NCBI GenBank assembly: GCA_032358255.1
Contig: JAULBX010001336.1
Span: forward strand, 1 to 64,000
DNA: 64,000 nt
Direction: 5' to 3'
Source of the DNA: Heterotrichella gracilis
Taxonomy: Eukaryota; Sar; Xanthophyceae; Tribonematales; Xanthonemataceae
Positions 47,101-59,300 of the stretch are shown here, in pieces (positions within the stretch are counted from its first letter, which is position 1; each line of letters opens with the position of its first letter). The notes under the pieces were generated by a model, which searched no databases, was not told the origin of the DNA, and saw nothing but the letters and a program-made list of their open reading frames with translations. The position numbers and the translations under genes were made by a program.

Positions 47101-50100
47101 CCCCCACCCCCACCCCAACCGCGGCGCCCACCAAGCCTGCCACCCCAACACCCACTGCAGCACCCACCACACCAGCCACTCCAACGCCCACCGCTGCACC
47201 CACCACACCTGCCCCAGCCAGCGCCCCCCTGTCCATTGATGGCGGTATGTGGCTCCTCAACCCAAGCCTGAATCGGGTTTCAAATCCTGGTTATTTTGTG
47301 AGGGACCCCACCTGTGTGTCTGAGGGCTGTGAGGCAGGGCAGCATGCAGTACAGGGCGACTGAAGGGTTCTCCCAATGCTATAACACCTGTAGCATTGGT
47401 TGGAAGCCAGTTTGTACCATGGCAGCACACAGACATGGGCTTTCTCAGTTACAGGTTTTGACCCTGGATCAGAGAGGTTTATGGGCCCCTCTGCCATGCC
47501 AATCCATGGTCATGCAGCTGTATCCAGAGTGGGCTGTACCGACCCGATCAATCTTTTTTAGAACCTTCCAGATGTTTTATTTAAAAAAAAAACACCCCCG
47601 TGCAGGCACCACCCCCACCTTCACCGTGGCAGTGGCCCCAGCCCAGCCCCCTCCCTCCGCCACCCCCACGGCCCTCGCCCCCCCCTCCGCCGCCACCCGC
47701 TACGCCATAGACGGCCAGCAGTGCCTGTTTCCCGACGTGATTGCGGGGGTGACCCAGTACGACTGCTACTCAACAGGGGGGAAGGAATACTGCAGGACAG
47801 CCAACAGCGGGACCAACCTGGTGCAGTGCGTGCCCTATGGAGTGGCGGTGCCACCCGCATCCTCCACCCCTGCTGGCACCGGAGGTAGCCCTGTGGGGGC
47901 GCCAAGTGGCGGTGCCTCGACGCCTCCATTTGCGGTGCCTTCAGCAGCGCCACGTGGCAGCTTCACAGTCCCCACAGGCAACGGAGGCAGCCCCATGGCT
48001 GCGCCAGTTGCCACCCCCACAGTGCCTGCCACAGTGCCATCGGCTGCGCCAACTGGCGCCCCGACCACGCCCGGGCCCTCCGCGGCCCCCATCACAGTTA
48101 CCGGTACGCGCCTGTTTCCCACCCCCTGGGGGCACCCATGTGCAGCGCAACCTGCCTCAGATATCTGATTATGAACATTCTGCCAATTAGGCCGTAAAAG
48201 TGTGCGTCAATTGGGCGCCACAGGCATGGAGGAGGAACCAAGCCCGGGACCTCCCCAGGCCCAGCCTCAAGGCCTGTTGTCCTGCAACCCTTGCAGCGGC
48301 TGGTATGTGTTAGAGTAGCATATGCTATTTGGGAAAACATTACCATGGGGATAGATGTATAATGCCCTGCATGGCGTGGGTACCATATGATTGCATTTAG
48401 TGCTGAAACCCTAGCCCATTTCCGCACACCATGCAGCATCTCAGACATGCATCGTATTTCCTCTCTTGTGTAGGCGGCGCAAATTACATTCGAATCATTG
48501 ATCATTGATGCATTATTTCCCCCCTTGTTGTAGGAGGCGCAAACTACACCTTCACCGACAGCAGCCTGTCCTCATCCAAGCCCCCACCAATGGCAGCTGC
48601 CAACCAATCGCCATCAACAGGCACCCCAGCCACCAGGTATGTGAAACCCTACTAAAACCCTACCAAACCCTTCTCCTGTGTGTGTGCAGCCACTCTGCGT
48701 GGGGAGGGAAAGCAGTTTGGAGTCCCGCGCTTGCGACATTGTATCAAGGCCGGCGGTTGGCACTAGATGATGCAACAATGGGTGTTTGTGATGGTCTGAG
48801 CAGAGCCGATGCCAATCAAAATACACATGTGGCACAGATATATGCAAATCTATCCAAACCGGAAGGCAGCCCTGGTCCTCCCCAGCTGGCATTGTAGTGC
48901 TTCACCTGCATCTTACATACATTTTCTTTCTTTTAGTTAGCCTGCTACCAATGGCAGCAGAGCTTTATCCCAAAGCCCTATGCAGTGTAACCCAGCGTAC
49001 ATTTTTAATCATCCCAGCACCACCCACACACACCACCCCCCAATCCCCAAGGTGCACCGCAACCGGTGCGGCCTGCATCTTCCCAGACGTGGTGGCTGGC
49101 AACACCATCTACGACTGCTACAACCAAGGGGGCAAGCAGTACTGCCGGACAGCAGACAGCGGGACCAACCTGGTGCAGTGCCTGCCATATGGCCAGACGT
49201 GCCCAACCACAGGTGGGGACAGGGGAAGTGATTGGAGATGGGAATGAGGATGGTGGGAGGGAAGAGGGGGAGTGTGTGTGCAGTCATGGTCTACGGCCAA
49301 ACTGCCGTAGATGGAAGGGCAATGGGGAGAGGGGAGTGTAGTGGGCAAGTTTAACCGTACCTGTGATCACATAGTAGTGAAGTTTAGGATTTCGAGTAGA
49401 GCTTGGGGTCGGGTCAGGTGCTAGCTGAGGACTGCTGTACATTGGGTGCCGTTCCCAGTTAGGGTACTCTTTCCAGATCTGGATCCCACCCAACACCCTA
49501 AAAAACCGGTGTGATGTGCAGGCGCCCCCACCACCCCCACCACGCCCGGCGCAGGATCCCCCACCAGTGCGCCCACCCCCACCACCCCCACTCCATCTGG
49601 CAGCCCCTCCGGCCCCTCCACCCCCATCAACATCGGCCCCTCCACCACCCCCACATTTGTGGTCCCCCCCAGCAAGGCATATTCGCCCATGCTGCCCAAC
49701 CAAGGCAACGCCCCACCCACCCCCCAAACCCGGGTGACCCTCAACGGGGAGTCATGCATATTCCCAGATACCATCCAAGGAAGCGTGGCCTACGATTGCG
49801 TGACAGTGGGCAGCGCGGAGTTCTGCCGGACCGCAAATTCCGGCTCAGATTTGCGCCAATGTGCCCCCTATGGAGCCAGCACCCCCAGCGCTGGCGGGCC
49901 CTCGGGGCCTGCTCTGTCGCCCCCCAACTTGGGCCCATCGCCTGGATTTGTGGTCAACTACAGCCCGCCACCCACCGCCCTCCCCACCCCCTCTGGGGCC
50001 CCATCATCATCACCCGGGGGTGTCTCGCCTCCACTCACCCTGGGTCCCACCAGCGCCCCCACATTTGTGGTGCCAGTCAGCTCAAAGTGAGGGCTGCATG

Positions 50101-53100
50101 GTGCACATGTCTGCGCTTGTTAGTGAAATGCAGTTGAAAGGAAACTGCATAGGCGAGCTGGTATCGCTAGGATAATGCTGTCATCACACAGCATGACTTG
50201 ATGACATGTGTGATCTTGTTGCACATGTGGGGCTGCCAGGGATGCCGCAGATGGTTGTTTGCATGCAGCCCAGCACTACAGCCAGCTACCCATGCAGTGT
50301 GCTTGCAAGGGGTAAATAGAAAGATACCTCTATCATTATGCCTTGTGTGGCCTGGTGCCATTTGAGCACATGCACACTGTGTATAGGGTTTTTGAAAAAC
50401 CCTGCACCTTGGCCTTCCCACCTTTACCCCGCCCCCTGCCCCCCCGCAGGCCCCCACCCCCCACCACCTTCACCCCCTCTCCCAACACCCCCTCCATCGC
50501 CACCCGCTACACCACCAGCGGCGCCGCCTGCATCTTTCCAGACGTGGTGGCGGGCAACACCATCTACGACTGCTATAACCAAGGGGGGACAGAGTACTGC
50601 AGGACAGCGGACAGCGGGACCAACCTGATGCCATGCCTGCCATATGGCCAGCCGGTGCCAAATATGGGCCCCGGCGGTGCACCTATTGCGGTGGCACCGG
50701 GATCTGCCCCAGCCCCCACGGTGGCGCCAGTGTCCATCCCGCCACCACCTGCACAGCTGGGTACGTGTGGACGAGGATTTTGAAGAGGGTATCGAAGGGT
50801 TTTGAGGGGAGGTGCATAGGGTTTCATTGCCATGTCTGATCTCTGCAGCATTTTGAATCTGATGGCCTGATTTTTCTGGCTCACTGTGGGCGCTCCACAA
50901 CACACCCTTGCTTCCCTTGCTCCCTGAAATTGCCCCTTTTTGGTTTCTGACCTCCCCTAGCATCCCCTGACCTTATCAAACATCCCCCCTTGCAGTCACC
51001 CAATCCACCAGCAGCTCCAGCTCAGCCGGGGCCATCGCTGGTTCCATCATCGGCGTGTTTGCGGCTGTGGCGCTGTTTGCGCTGGTGCTGTTCTTCGTCA
51101 TGCGGTCAAAGAAGGGGGACAAGGTCACATGGAGGTGAGGACAGGGGGAGGGAAGGGGTCTGAACTGTTCTGCCCTGTCAAAACGTTTGTTGAACAGGAG
51201 TTATGGTCAGGTTGCGGCAAGAATGGCTTTGCACAGGTTGCGTTGCTTATGAACCTGTTTCAATACACGGCACACGTTGCGATGCAGGGTGTTGGGACAT
51301 GCATGTGAGCCCATAGCTTTGCACTCTCAGCCCAGCTGACAGCCATATGTACCGCAGCGCTTAATGCCAGGCAACAGTCTTGAGCTGCATCTCACATGGG
51401 CCATGATCCCAGCATCAAAATTTTACATGTAGTCATGCATGAATATATGAATTCCCACAAGGCGGCCATCCTCCCTGTGCCCACCACCTCCACAACTACC
51501 TTTGCCATCCACCCTCTTTCCCTGCAATTTACCCCCCTTCCACCCCATCCCAGGGACATGAAGTACAAGATGATCCCCCCGAGGTTCCGCCGCCGCCCTG
51601 TGCACTCCTACAAGGAGGAGGGTGCTGATGTGGAGGGGGGCGACCTGGACATCTCGCGCGTGCAGACCACCACCGGCAAGGTGGTGCATGTTGGGGATGC
51701 CGACCAGGACCTTGAGGATGTGAAGATCACGTTGGATAAGGGGGATGAGTTCACTGTGGATGGGGCAAAGGAGGAGCTGGGCCTGTCAAGGTGGGGATTG
51801 ATTGAGACAGAATGGGGCAGGAGATATGCAATCTGTAGTGCAATCTCTACCGTAGATTGTGCACCATCGCCCCACTGCTCTCTTATATCTGTTATATTGC
51901 ACAGGTTGCCCACCACTTTCTGTGCCGGGGTTGGCTTCCTCATGATTGTCTCCAAACTTCCTGTAAACTGATGCAACTGGCTGATGACGATAATAAGGTG
52001 CACCCACAATTTCCCTCCTAGCCACTAACCCCGCCCTTCACCTTCAGGCAAAACTCCATCACCTCCCAAACCGGCGAAGGCATGGCCTTGGACAAAGAGA
52101 TTGAGCCCATGGGCGCCATTGATGAGTCCACCCCCCCCACTGATGGTGGCATCACCATTGTGCCCCTGGCAGTGGCTGGTGGGGCGGTGGCAGGGGCGGG
52201 CATCGGAGGGGCGCTGCGCAGGCTGGGTTCAGGTGGGGCGCTGCGGAACCCTAAAAACCCTAGGATGCAACCCTACATCAGGGTAACAGTTACAGCAGGA
52301 ATAAGCAGGCATGAAAGATATTGATGTGGCACCAAGCAGTTCTGCCATGGCATTGTTTATTACCAACTGCCAATGGGTGGTGTTGCCTGGTTGAAAACCC
52401 TATCCTGGGGTGTCGGCAGGCCCTTTGCCCCCAGGCATCATGCTTCATGTGCATTGGCCAAAACACAGCTTCCGGCAAACCCACAGTAGTTCTCCTTTTC
52501 CCACCGCAACTTCTCAACCCTTCCCCCTTCAAGTCATACATATCTCAAGACCTCAAACCCTACAAGCAGGCCTCTCCACCCGCTCCCACCGCACCTCCCC
52601 TACTCTCACCACCCAAACCCTGACCTCCACACCTTACACCCTGAAACAGGCATCTCCTTCTCCCGCTCCCGACGCAACTCCTCCACCCTCCTCAACCCTA
52701 GCGAGCTGGGCCTCTCGATAGACCCTGTAGATGCCACGGACGCACCTGCGGCCACGGGGGCAGGGGATGCGGCAGCGGTGGCTGTGGGGGCTGCGGCTGG
52801 GGTGGTCACCGCTGCAGCGGTGGCGGACGCAGTGAGCGAGCCCATAGGTGGGTAAACACCTCTTCACCACAGATCGTTGAAAGTAATTGCTAATATTATC
52901 AATTACGATGAAACAGTGTACATGGGATAAAAGCAGTAATTTATTGCTAGATTGGTGTATTTGGTGGAGGCTTTGAGCTGGCTGTCAGTTATGCATGAGG
53001 GGCAGGTGTATACAAGTGCATTTTTTCCAGTTGTCCATGCCGGCAATATACCAATCGTTCAGACCCTGGCACTGCGTATACCACCTTGTTGATCTTGCGC

Positions 53101-54635
53101 TCAGATCTGGCTGGGTCAGGCGTACAATGCACAAGTCAAGATTGTACTGCTAAAAATTCAATTTAGTAGTAGGAAAGGAGTAGTAGGAAAGCAGTACTCC
53201 AAACATTTCAACCTTTAAACCCTATATGGGTGTCCCTGCAGACAAACCCTGTGCCACTCCCCTCTTAAACCCCAGCCCTAAACCCTAAATGGGTGCCCCT
53301 GCAGACAAGCCCGCCCGCCGCCGCGCCAGCTGGTCCTTCAGCACCAAGAAATCCCGGCGCAACAGCGCATCCCTGGGACTGGACATGTCTGCGCTGGACA
53401 TGGATGAGAAGGACACCAAGGGTGCGGCCATGATCGAGACGGCAGCAGTGGTGGCGCCCGTCAGGGGTGAGTGGCAGGGATGGTAATAGGGAAGGGGAGG
53501 AGTGGGGGGTTGAAGATGTAGATAGCTGCTGGAATTGCATGCCTAGTCTTACATTCTTGCCAATGTCCCGATGCTGTAGCACTGTCACATTGCAGCATTC
53601 CCGTAAGGGGAGACCATCCAGGACCTAGGCGAGTGGCCTCACTAGCCCACTTTCATATACTCACCTGCGCTGTCCCTACCAAACCCTAGTCAAACCCTCA
53701 TCCCAGAAGCCACCGCTGGCCTCACCCGCGCTGCATCCATGGGCTTGCCTACACTGTCCAAAACCCTAGCCAAAACCCTGTCAAATCCTAACCCAAACCC
53801 TGCTCCCGCAGCCACCGCTGGCCTCACCCGCGCGGCTTCCATGGGCTCCTCCTACGCATCGGAGCTCAACAGCGCAGCCCAGGATGTGAAGCAGAGCGAG
53901 GGGCTGGACATCTTCGACACCCCGGCACCCGCACCAGCACCCGCACCGGTGGTAGTGCCCACCCCCGCCCCTGCGCCGGTGGTGGCTCCTGCTCCAGTCC
54001 CCGTCCCCGCGCAAGGCCCTCAAGTGAACGATTTTGACATCGATTCGCTCATCCTGAAGAGCGGGAAGACCACAGGGCCATCATCCCCCCTCGGCGGGAC
54101 ACCAACACCGGCACCGGCACCTGCGCCTGTGGCGGTCCCCGTCCCCGCACCCCCACCAGTAGTGGCGGCTGTGCCCTCAGCATCGCCTGAGCCAGAGGCC
54201 GAAGATTCAGGTGCGGATGGGCAGATGTGATTAAATCCAGTGGCGCCCTTTCCTGTGTTCGAGCCAGTGTTCAGCAAGATAAATGGGATTTGCATTGGGG
54301 TCGAGGAATTCTCAAAAGGTTACCTGGGACAGTGTGGGACACATTCATGCCAGACAACTTTTGGGCATTAGGGTGTAGTGTCAAGCGTTTTGCCTGTTGC
54401 TGAGTGCTGCGCATTGCTGCTGCATCATATGTTGGTCCACATGTCACGCGCGGTACCAAAACCCTAATGAATGTCCTTGGAAACCCTTAATTAATCCTCC
54501 GTCCTCGGTTCCCTTGCAGCATCAGAGCCAGTCGTGCAGCTGGGGAGCAAGAAGGGAATTTTCGGGCGCGGGCGCCGCCAATCCCTGTCCCTGCAGGACC
54601 TGGGGATTGACATCGTCCCCGAGGAGAACAAGTAG
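44182..54635 (+). CDS. Single-pass membrane protein with five cysteine-rich (FN2-like?) repeats
   Basis: Sixteen in-phase exons: 44182-44361, 45538-45577, 45970-46211, 47016-47244, 47606-48103, 48534-48636, 49052-49212, 49522-50086, 50450-50760, 50996-51134, 51554-51790, 52048-52232, 52650-52847, 53305-53466, 53812-54210, 54520-54635. From Met 44197 the product is 1249 aa. A signal peptide (TGAAVTCVVLLCSLQLCAHVVLG) precedes five repeats with fixed spacing C-x13-C-x8-C-x11-C and consensus CxFPDVxAGxxxYDC, YCRTAxSG, CxPYG. The linkers are Pro/Thr/Ser/Ala-rich, like algal hydroxyproline-rich wall glycoproteins. One membrane helix (IAGSIIGVFAAVALFALVLF, about residues 783-808) is followed by basic MRSKK and a 440-residue cytoplasmic tail with RRxS-like sites and Ala/Pro repeats. 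The topology fits a cell-surface receptor or wall-linker. No kinase domain is present. The repeat family is uncertain. Confidence 0.82.
48468..48552. repeat. Duplicated acceptor of membrane-protein exon 6
   Basis: TTGTGTAGGCGGCGCAAATTACATTC (48471-48496) resembles the true exon start TTGTTGTAGGAGGCGCAAACTACACC (48525-48550). Both carry a TAG acceptor. Only the second is followed by a long open exon. Confidence 0.7.
53228..53312. repeat. Duplicated acceptor of membrane-protein exon 14
   Basis: ATGGGTGTCCCTGCAGACAAACCC (53227-53250) and ATGGGTGCCCCTGCAGACAAGCCC (53289-53312) share the acceptor and first exon bases. Between them lies CCCAGCCCTAAACCCTAAA, a telomere-type run. Confidence 0.82.
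53703..53860. repeat. Duplicated start of membrane-protein exon 15
   Basis: CAG-AAGCCACCGCTGGCCTCACCCGCG...TCCATGGGC (53704-53743) precedes the true acceptor copy at 53809-53848. AAAACCCTAGCCAAAACCC lies between the copies. Confidence 0.85.
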
Positions 54636-56386
54636 ATACAACATCCAGCCCCTGATTGGCTGGGATGTGAGTCATTCACGCCCTTCGCGGCACAAGGAGA
54701 ACCCTAGACAAGGGTTAATGATTGTCTAGGTTAACTAAGGTTTGCCCAGGTTGCAACCTAAACAGCCCGCGTATGGTGTGGGCCCTTAGGTGGTATCCCA
54801 CCTGCAAAGGCGCATTCACAGACAAGCAGGTATTTCCTTTCTTAGGCAATTGGAGCGACACGCTGTGCGATTTAGATGGTGTAGGGTTTAAGCCATAATC
54901 GTGTGGTTGTTCTGGGTACCTGTACAGTCATGTGTACGGGCATCATGCAGTGCTGCATAGATCAGCATGGGGGGCATGTTAAATCGCAGTACAATTTACG
55001 CTTATTTGGCAGTGAACAGCTTTTAGACAGTACGCTGCAGGCAATGGTTGATAATGAGCATCATGCATTGTTGCCATGATGGCTCATGAGATGATCAGCA
55101 GTCCACCCATAGGGTTTGGCGTAGGGTTTGGGCCTCATGCCTCGCGTATCCATGCACACGTGGTGGCCACGCCTCGACAGGCACATGTGTGGTGCATGCA
55201 TGCGCTGAGGGCGCCAGGTCAATGATGCAAGCGGGGGGCGGGGGGTGCTTGTAACTTATCTCAACACACATGTGCTGGCACGGTGCATATGTGAGGACCT
55301 TGCGGTCAGTGCATCAAGGGACAAGCTGCCGAGGGACATGGTGCCCGCTGCATGTTGCCTTGCACAGCTGTGGGCTATGGGCCTTGCAGTTTCCCTGTGC
55401 ACCTGAATCAGCCCACTGCAACCCTGCAATGAAGGACCAGCTGATGCACTGGGGACATGTCACCATCATCTTTGATTGACCCGCAGGTTCAAGAACACAT
55501 TGGAAATGCACAGTTTAAAAGTTTTTGTGCCTGGTCAGGTGGAACACACAGTGTGTGTTGTCACTGTGTGGCCGTTCTCTTTCTTCCTTTCCTGTGATTT
55601 AACTTCAGAACATTTTTATTTAAATTTTCGGTGACGCCGCGTCACGCTGCGTGCACTGGCAAAGAACCTTGGCAGGCTGCAATATGAAGTGAATGCAGGT
55701 GGCCCTAGAAAAAAGGAAATGAAATTGGGGACGCACAAAGGCGGAGCCTACGTATGCAGCTCTCAACTAACCACTTTCTTTCACCCATGGGCGGGTGTAG
55801 GGTCACCAGCTGGCAGGACCCTTGCAAAGGGTCAGGTCCCGCCTAGACGGCGGTGTGATCCCCACCGCCCGCATTTCCCGCCGACGCACCTTTACAAAGG
55901 CGACCTTTCGCAAAGGGCATATCACTCCTGGGCCAGACCAAGCGCTTTACTCACGCTCGACACCCCCGTTTAGCGATACTCCAAACGCCGGCCGCTGGAG
56001 GCTGCGTGCTGGCAGGGAATGCGTGGTCGCATTCGCCAAGCAGTGGTGTTGCAAGGCGAATAGAAGTTGCAGTTGCATTGGTACCGAGACCACCGGCATG
56101 TCATGCGTGAGCTTGCGGTGTCCATGTGAAGAAGCTATGTTGCTGGCACCAACTCTCCGCATGGCCTACAACCCCTAAACCCCCAATATAGGCTACAACA
56201 GTAATCGAAGCCCCAACTACCGACCATACACTCAATAGCAATCCAACCTGCCCACCTAACCAGTACTAGGTGCTATCCAATACGCTTGCGCGGGCGGTAA
56301 CTCTGTCTTTGCGTGCCTGGCTGCGCGCCTTGCTATGACTTGGTAGTGAGTGTGTGAGTGTGTGTCAGTAGTGGTGTGGTGCAACT
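54636..56386. promoter_or_regulatory. Intergenic region upstream of the CLC gene
   Basis: 1.75 kb containing the 3' UTR of the membrane-protein gene and the promoter of the CLC gene. The segment 55500-55640 is AT-rich. TGTAA occurs near 55248. No coding exon was recognised. Confidence 0.45.
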
Positions 56387-59300
56387 ATGGGTGAGCTAGG
56401 CAAGGGGGACAGCGAGGCATCTGGGTCACCCCCAAATGGCGGGACGGCGTCGCTGCTGGAGCCAGCAAAGAGCTTCAAGTACGCAAACAAACAACCATGC
56501 ACAAAGAACAACCCTCGCAACCAATCGATAATGCTGGTTGTTTTGCTACACGGGGGCCCTTTCGGCTTCGCCTTGTGCAGCACTGAGGATAGGCAGAATA
56601 CCCTCCACTACACCCCAACCCAACCCAAATTCAATCCATGCATGCATATGCAGCGAGGGTCATAGGCATCCAGGCGGTGGCACAATGGAAGCCTTCCACG
56701 ATATAAAGCAAAAGGCGCTTGTGTTTCCTATCAATAACATCTAACACCAACGGTCAAAAATAGAAAAAGAATGAATAACATTTGGAGGAGTGGTATTTGA
56801 CTGCGATCCCGTGCTGTCACTCTGCGTTATGCTGCCTGGTTGCGCACTTAACCCTTGTAAATTTTGAGGCCACAGCTGTTCCTCCCCGCCTGTGCACACT
56901 GTCCCCACTTCCAGAGAAAACCCTAATAAAACCGACCTCACTAGGCCAAAACCCTAACTCTTGCCCCCCTTTGCCTGCAGCTATGCCGCTGCCAGGGCCG
57001 CTGGCGACGAGCTTGGAACCCTTGGCAAGGGTCTGCGCAAGCGACACAACACCCTACCCTCCGTTCTGCAGGGGGCACCTGAGACTGCCAAGGTAAGGGG
57101 GAGGCCACAAGGGTTTACGGCAACAGAACCGGAAACCCTTAACCCTACGTACCAAATTTGAGACTGCCAAGGTAAGGTGGACGGTATGTCTTGTCAGTAG
57201 GCAGGCAGCGATGGGTCTTGTAGCTGTGGAAAAACTTCCCTGGGGCATTTATTGGCCTGACCTGCTTGCATGTTTGGTGGCGAGTTCTGGAGCTTGCTGT
57301 GTGACTCACCCCCCTTGCTGTGTGACTAACCCCCTGCGTCCCGCAACCCCCTGTGATCCCCCTATTGACACCCTCATTCAGTGCTTCCCCATCACTCCTC
57401 CCCCAACCCCCCCTAACATACTCCGTGTGCACCCCTGCAGAAGCACCAGGAGACAGTTGCCCGGCTGAAGCGCATGCAGGCATTTGAGGCATGCGACTAC
57501 GACCCTGTGGTGCGTGCAATGCCCTAAGGGTTAGGGATAAGGTTCTTGTTGCATGCAGGGCCCTGTGGCATGCGTCTACAACCCTAGGCTATGGTGCAAA
57601 CAATAACCCTTAGGGTTTTGGGGTGTCACAACGCTGTGCAGTGCTCGGCAACCCGCTGATGCATGACCCTTGGGCTTAAATGCAGAGTTTAGGGTTTTGG
57701 GGTGTAGGGTTTGGGCTTGATGTGTGCACAGACAACAGCGCCATGCAAGGAGGTGGTACTGGTGTGCACAAAAGCCCAAGGGTTCGCCATGTGGGGTGCT
57801 CCAGCAAGAGGAGTTACCTTGGGTTTCTGGGGTCTGCAAGCAGTACCCCGACCTAGGGTTTTCCTTCCGCAGGACTCGGAGCTTGAGCGGCAGTACAACA
57901 GCGCCAGGGGGAAAAAGGACTATGACCTGGCCGACACATGGAAGTGGTTCATTGCCATACTGATTGGCCTGGCCATGGGCTTCTTCGCCTTCCTGGTGGA
58001 TTGGGCAATCGAGTCGCTCAACCACTCCAAATACGCGTGGGCCAAGAAGTACATCACGCCTGGGGGTAGGTGCAAATGTGCCAGGGTTGTAAATGAGGCA
58101 CGGGCCTTTGCGCCCTGATCGCATCCGTCAGCCCTTTGGCACAAACCAGTGCAGGGTGGTTTGCGTTGTTTTGTGATTGAATCCATCTCCAGGTGCAGCA
58201 AATAATGTGCCATACATATTTGAATTGCATGACAGCGTATACAAGCCCCCCTCCCGCCCCCCCTGCAGGCGGATTTTCCTCCCCCTACTTCACCTTCATG
58301 GGATTCTCCCTATGTTTTGCCCTCATCGCGGGGGGCCTGGTGTCCTTCATCGAGCCCCTGGCGGGGGGGTCTGGGATCCCCGACCTCAAGGTGTATTTGA
58401 ACGGGATCCACATCAAGCGCCTGATGAACATTAGGACCCTCATCGTGAAGCTGGTCAGCCTGGCATTTGCGGTCCCCGCGGGGCTCATCTGCGGGAAAGA
58501 GGGCCCTTTTGTGGTGGCGGGGGGTATCACGGGAGGCGGCATCTCTGGTCTGGGGTCCATGTGCGTGCGCAACCCTACCCGATTGAATACCCTAGCAAAA
58601 AGCCTTCCTAACTGCAAAGCTGCAATACGATGTCTGCAATGCAGTCCCAACCATCAGCCCCAGTCACCATTGAATGTGAGACCCTGTGAAATCATCGGTG
58701 CACACAGGGTTCCACGGCTGTGCATCCCTACAAATGCCCTGGTATGCTTGCACACCACACCCCACCATCCCACCCCCTCCCAAGATGGCCTTCCTACCCC
58801 CCTGCATTCTATTCCCACCCCTAACCCCCCCACCACAGGACCCTGACAAACCTGGTCAAGGGGAAGTACCGCTTCAAGATCCCGCGCAAGTATGGGGGCT
58901 ACTTCCGCAACGACGCGGACCACCGGGATTTCACTGCAATCGGCACCGCGGCCGGGGTGGCTGCCGCCTTTTCCGCCCCTATAGGGGGGCTGGTGTACGC
59001 GATTGAGGAGGGGGTTTCCTTCTACAGCCAGTCTGTGTTCTGGCGCTGCCTGCTGTGCACCAGTGTGGGGGTGCTGTGGCTGCACTTCCTGGTGCAAGTG
59101 GTGGTACGTGTGTGGGGGAAGTTTCAACAAACTTGAAACCCGCAGGGATGTGGTACTCTTGTTGCAGAACGGTGGGTAAGCGTGGGGGTGCTGTGGCTGC
59201 ACTTCCTTGTGCAGATGTGGTACGTGGCGTGGTGCCGATTAGGGACACCCTAAAAAGCCCTCGGGGTTGTTCAATGTGAGAGATATCACGGATGCTTCTC

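Noticed and set aside
46950-47208. Minus-strand Val/Ala/Gly and Trp-rich frames opposite the Pro/Thr linker
   Set aside because: They are shadows of the CCCACC-type linker repeat in exon 4.
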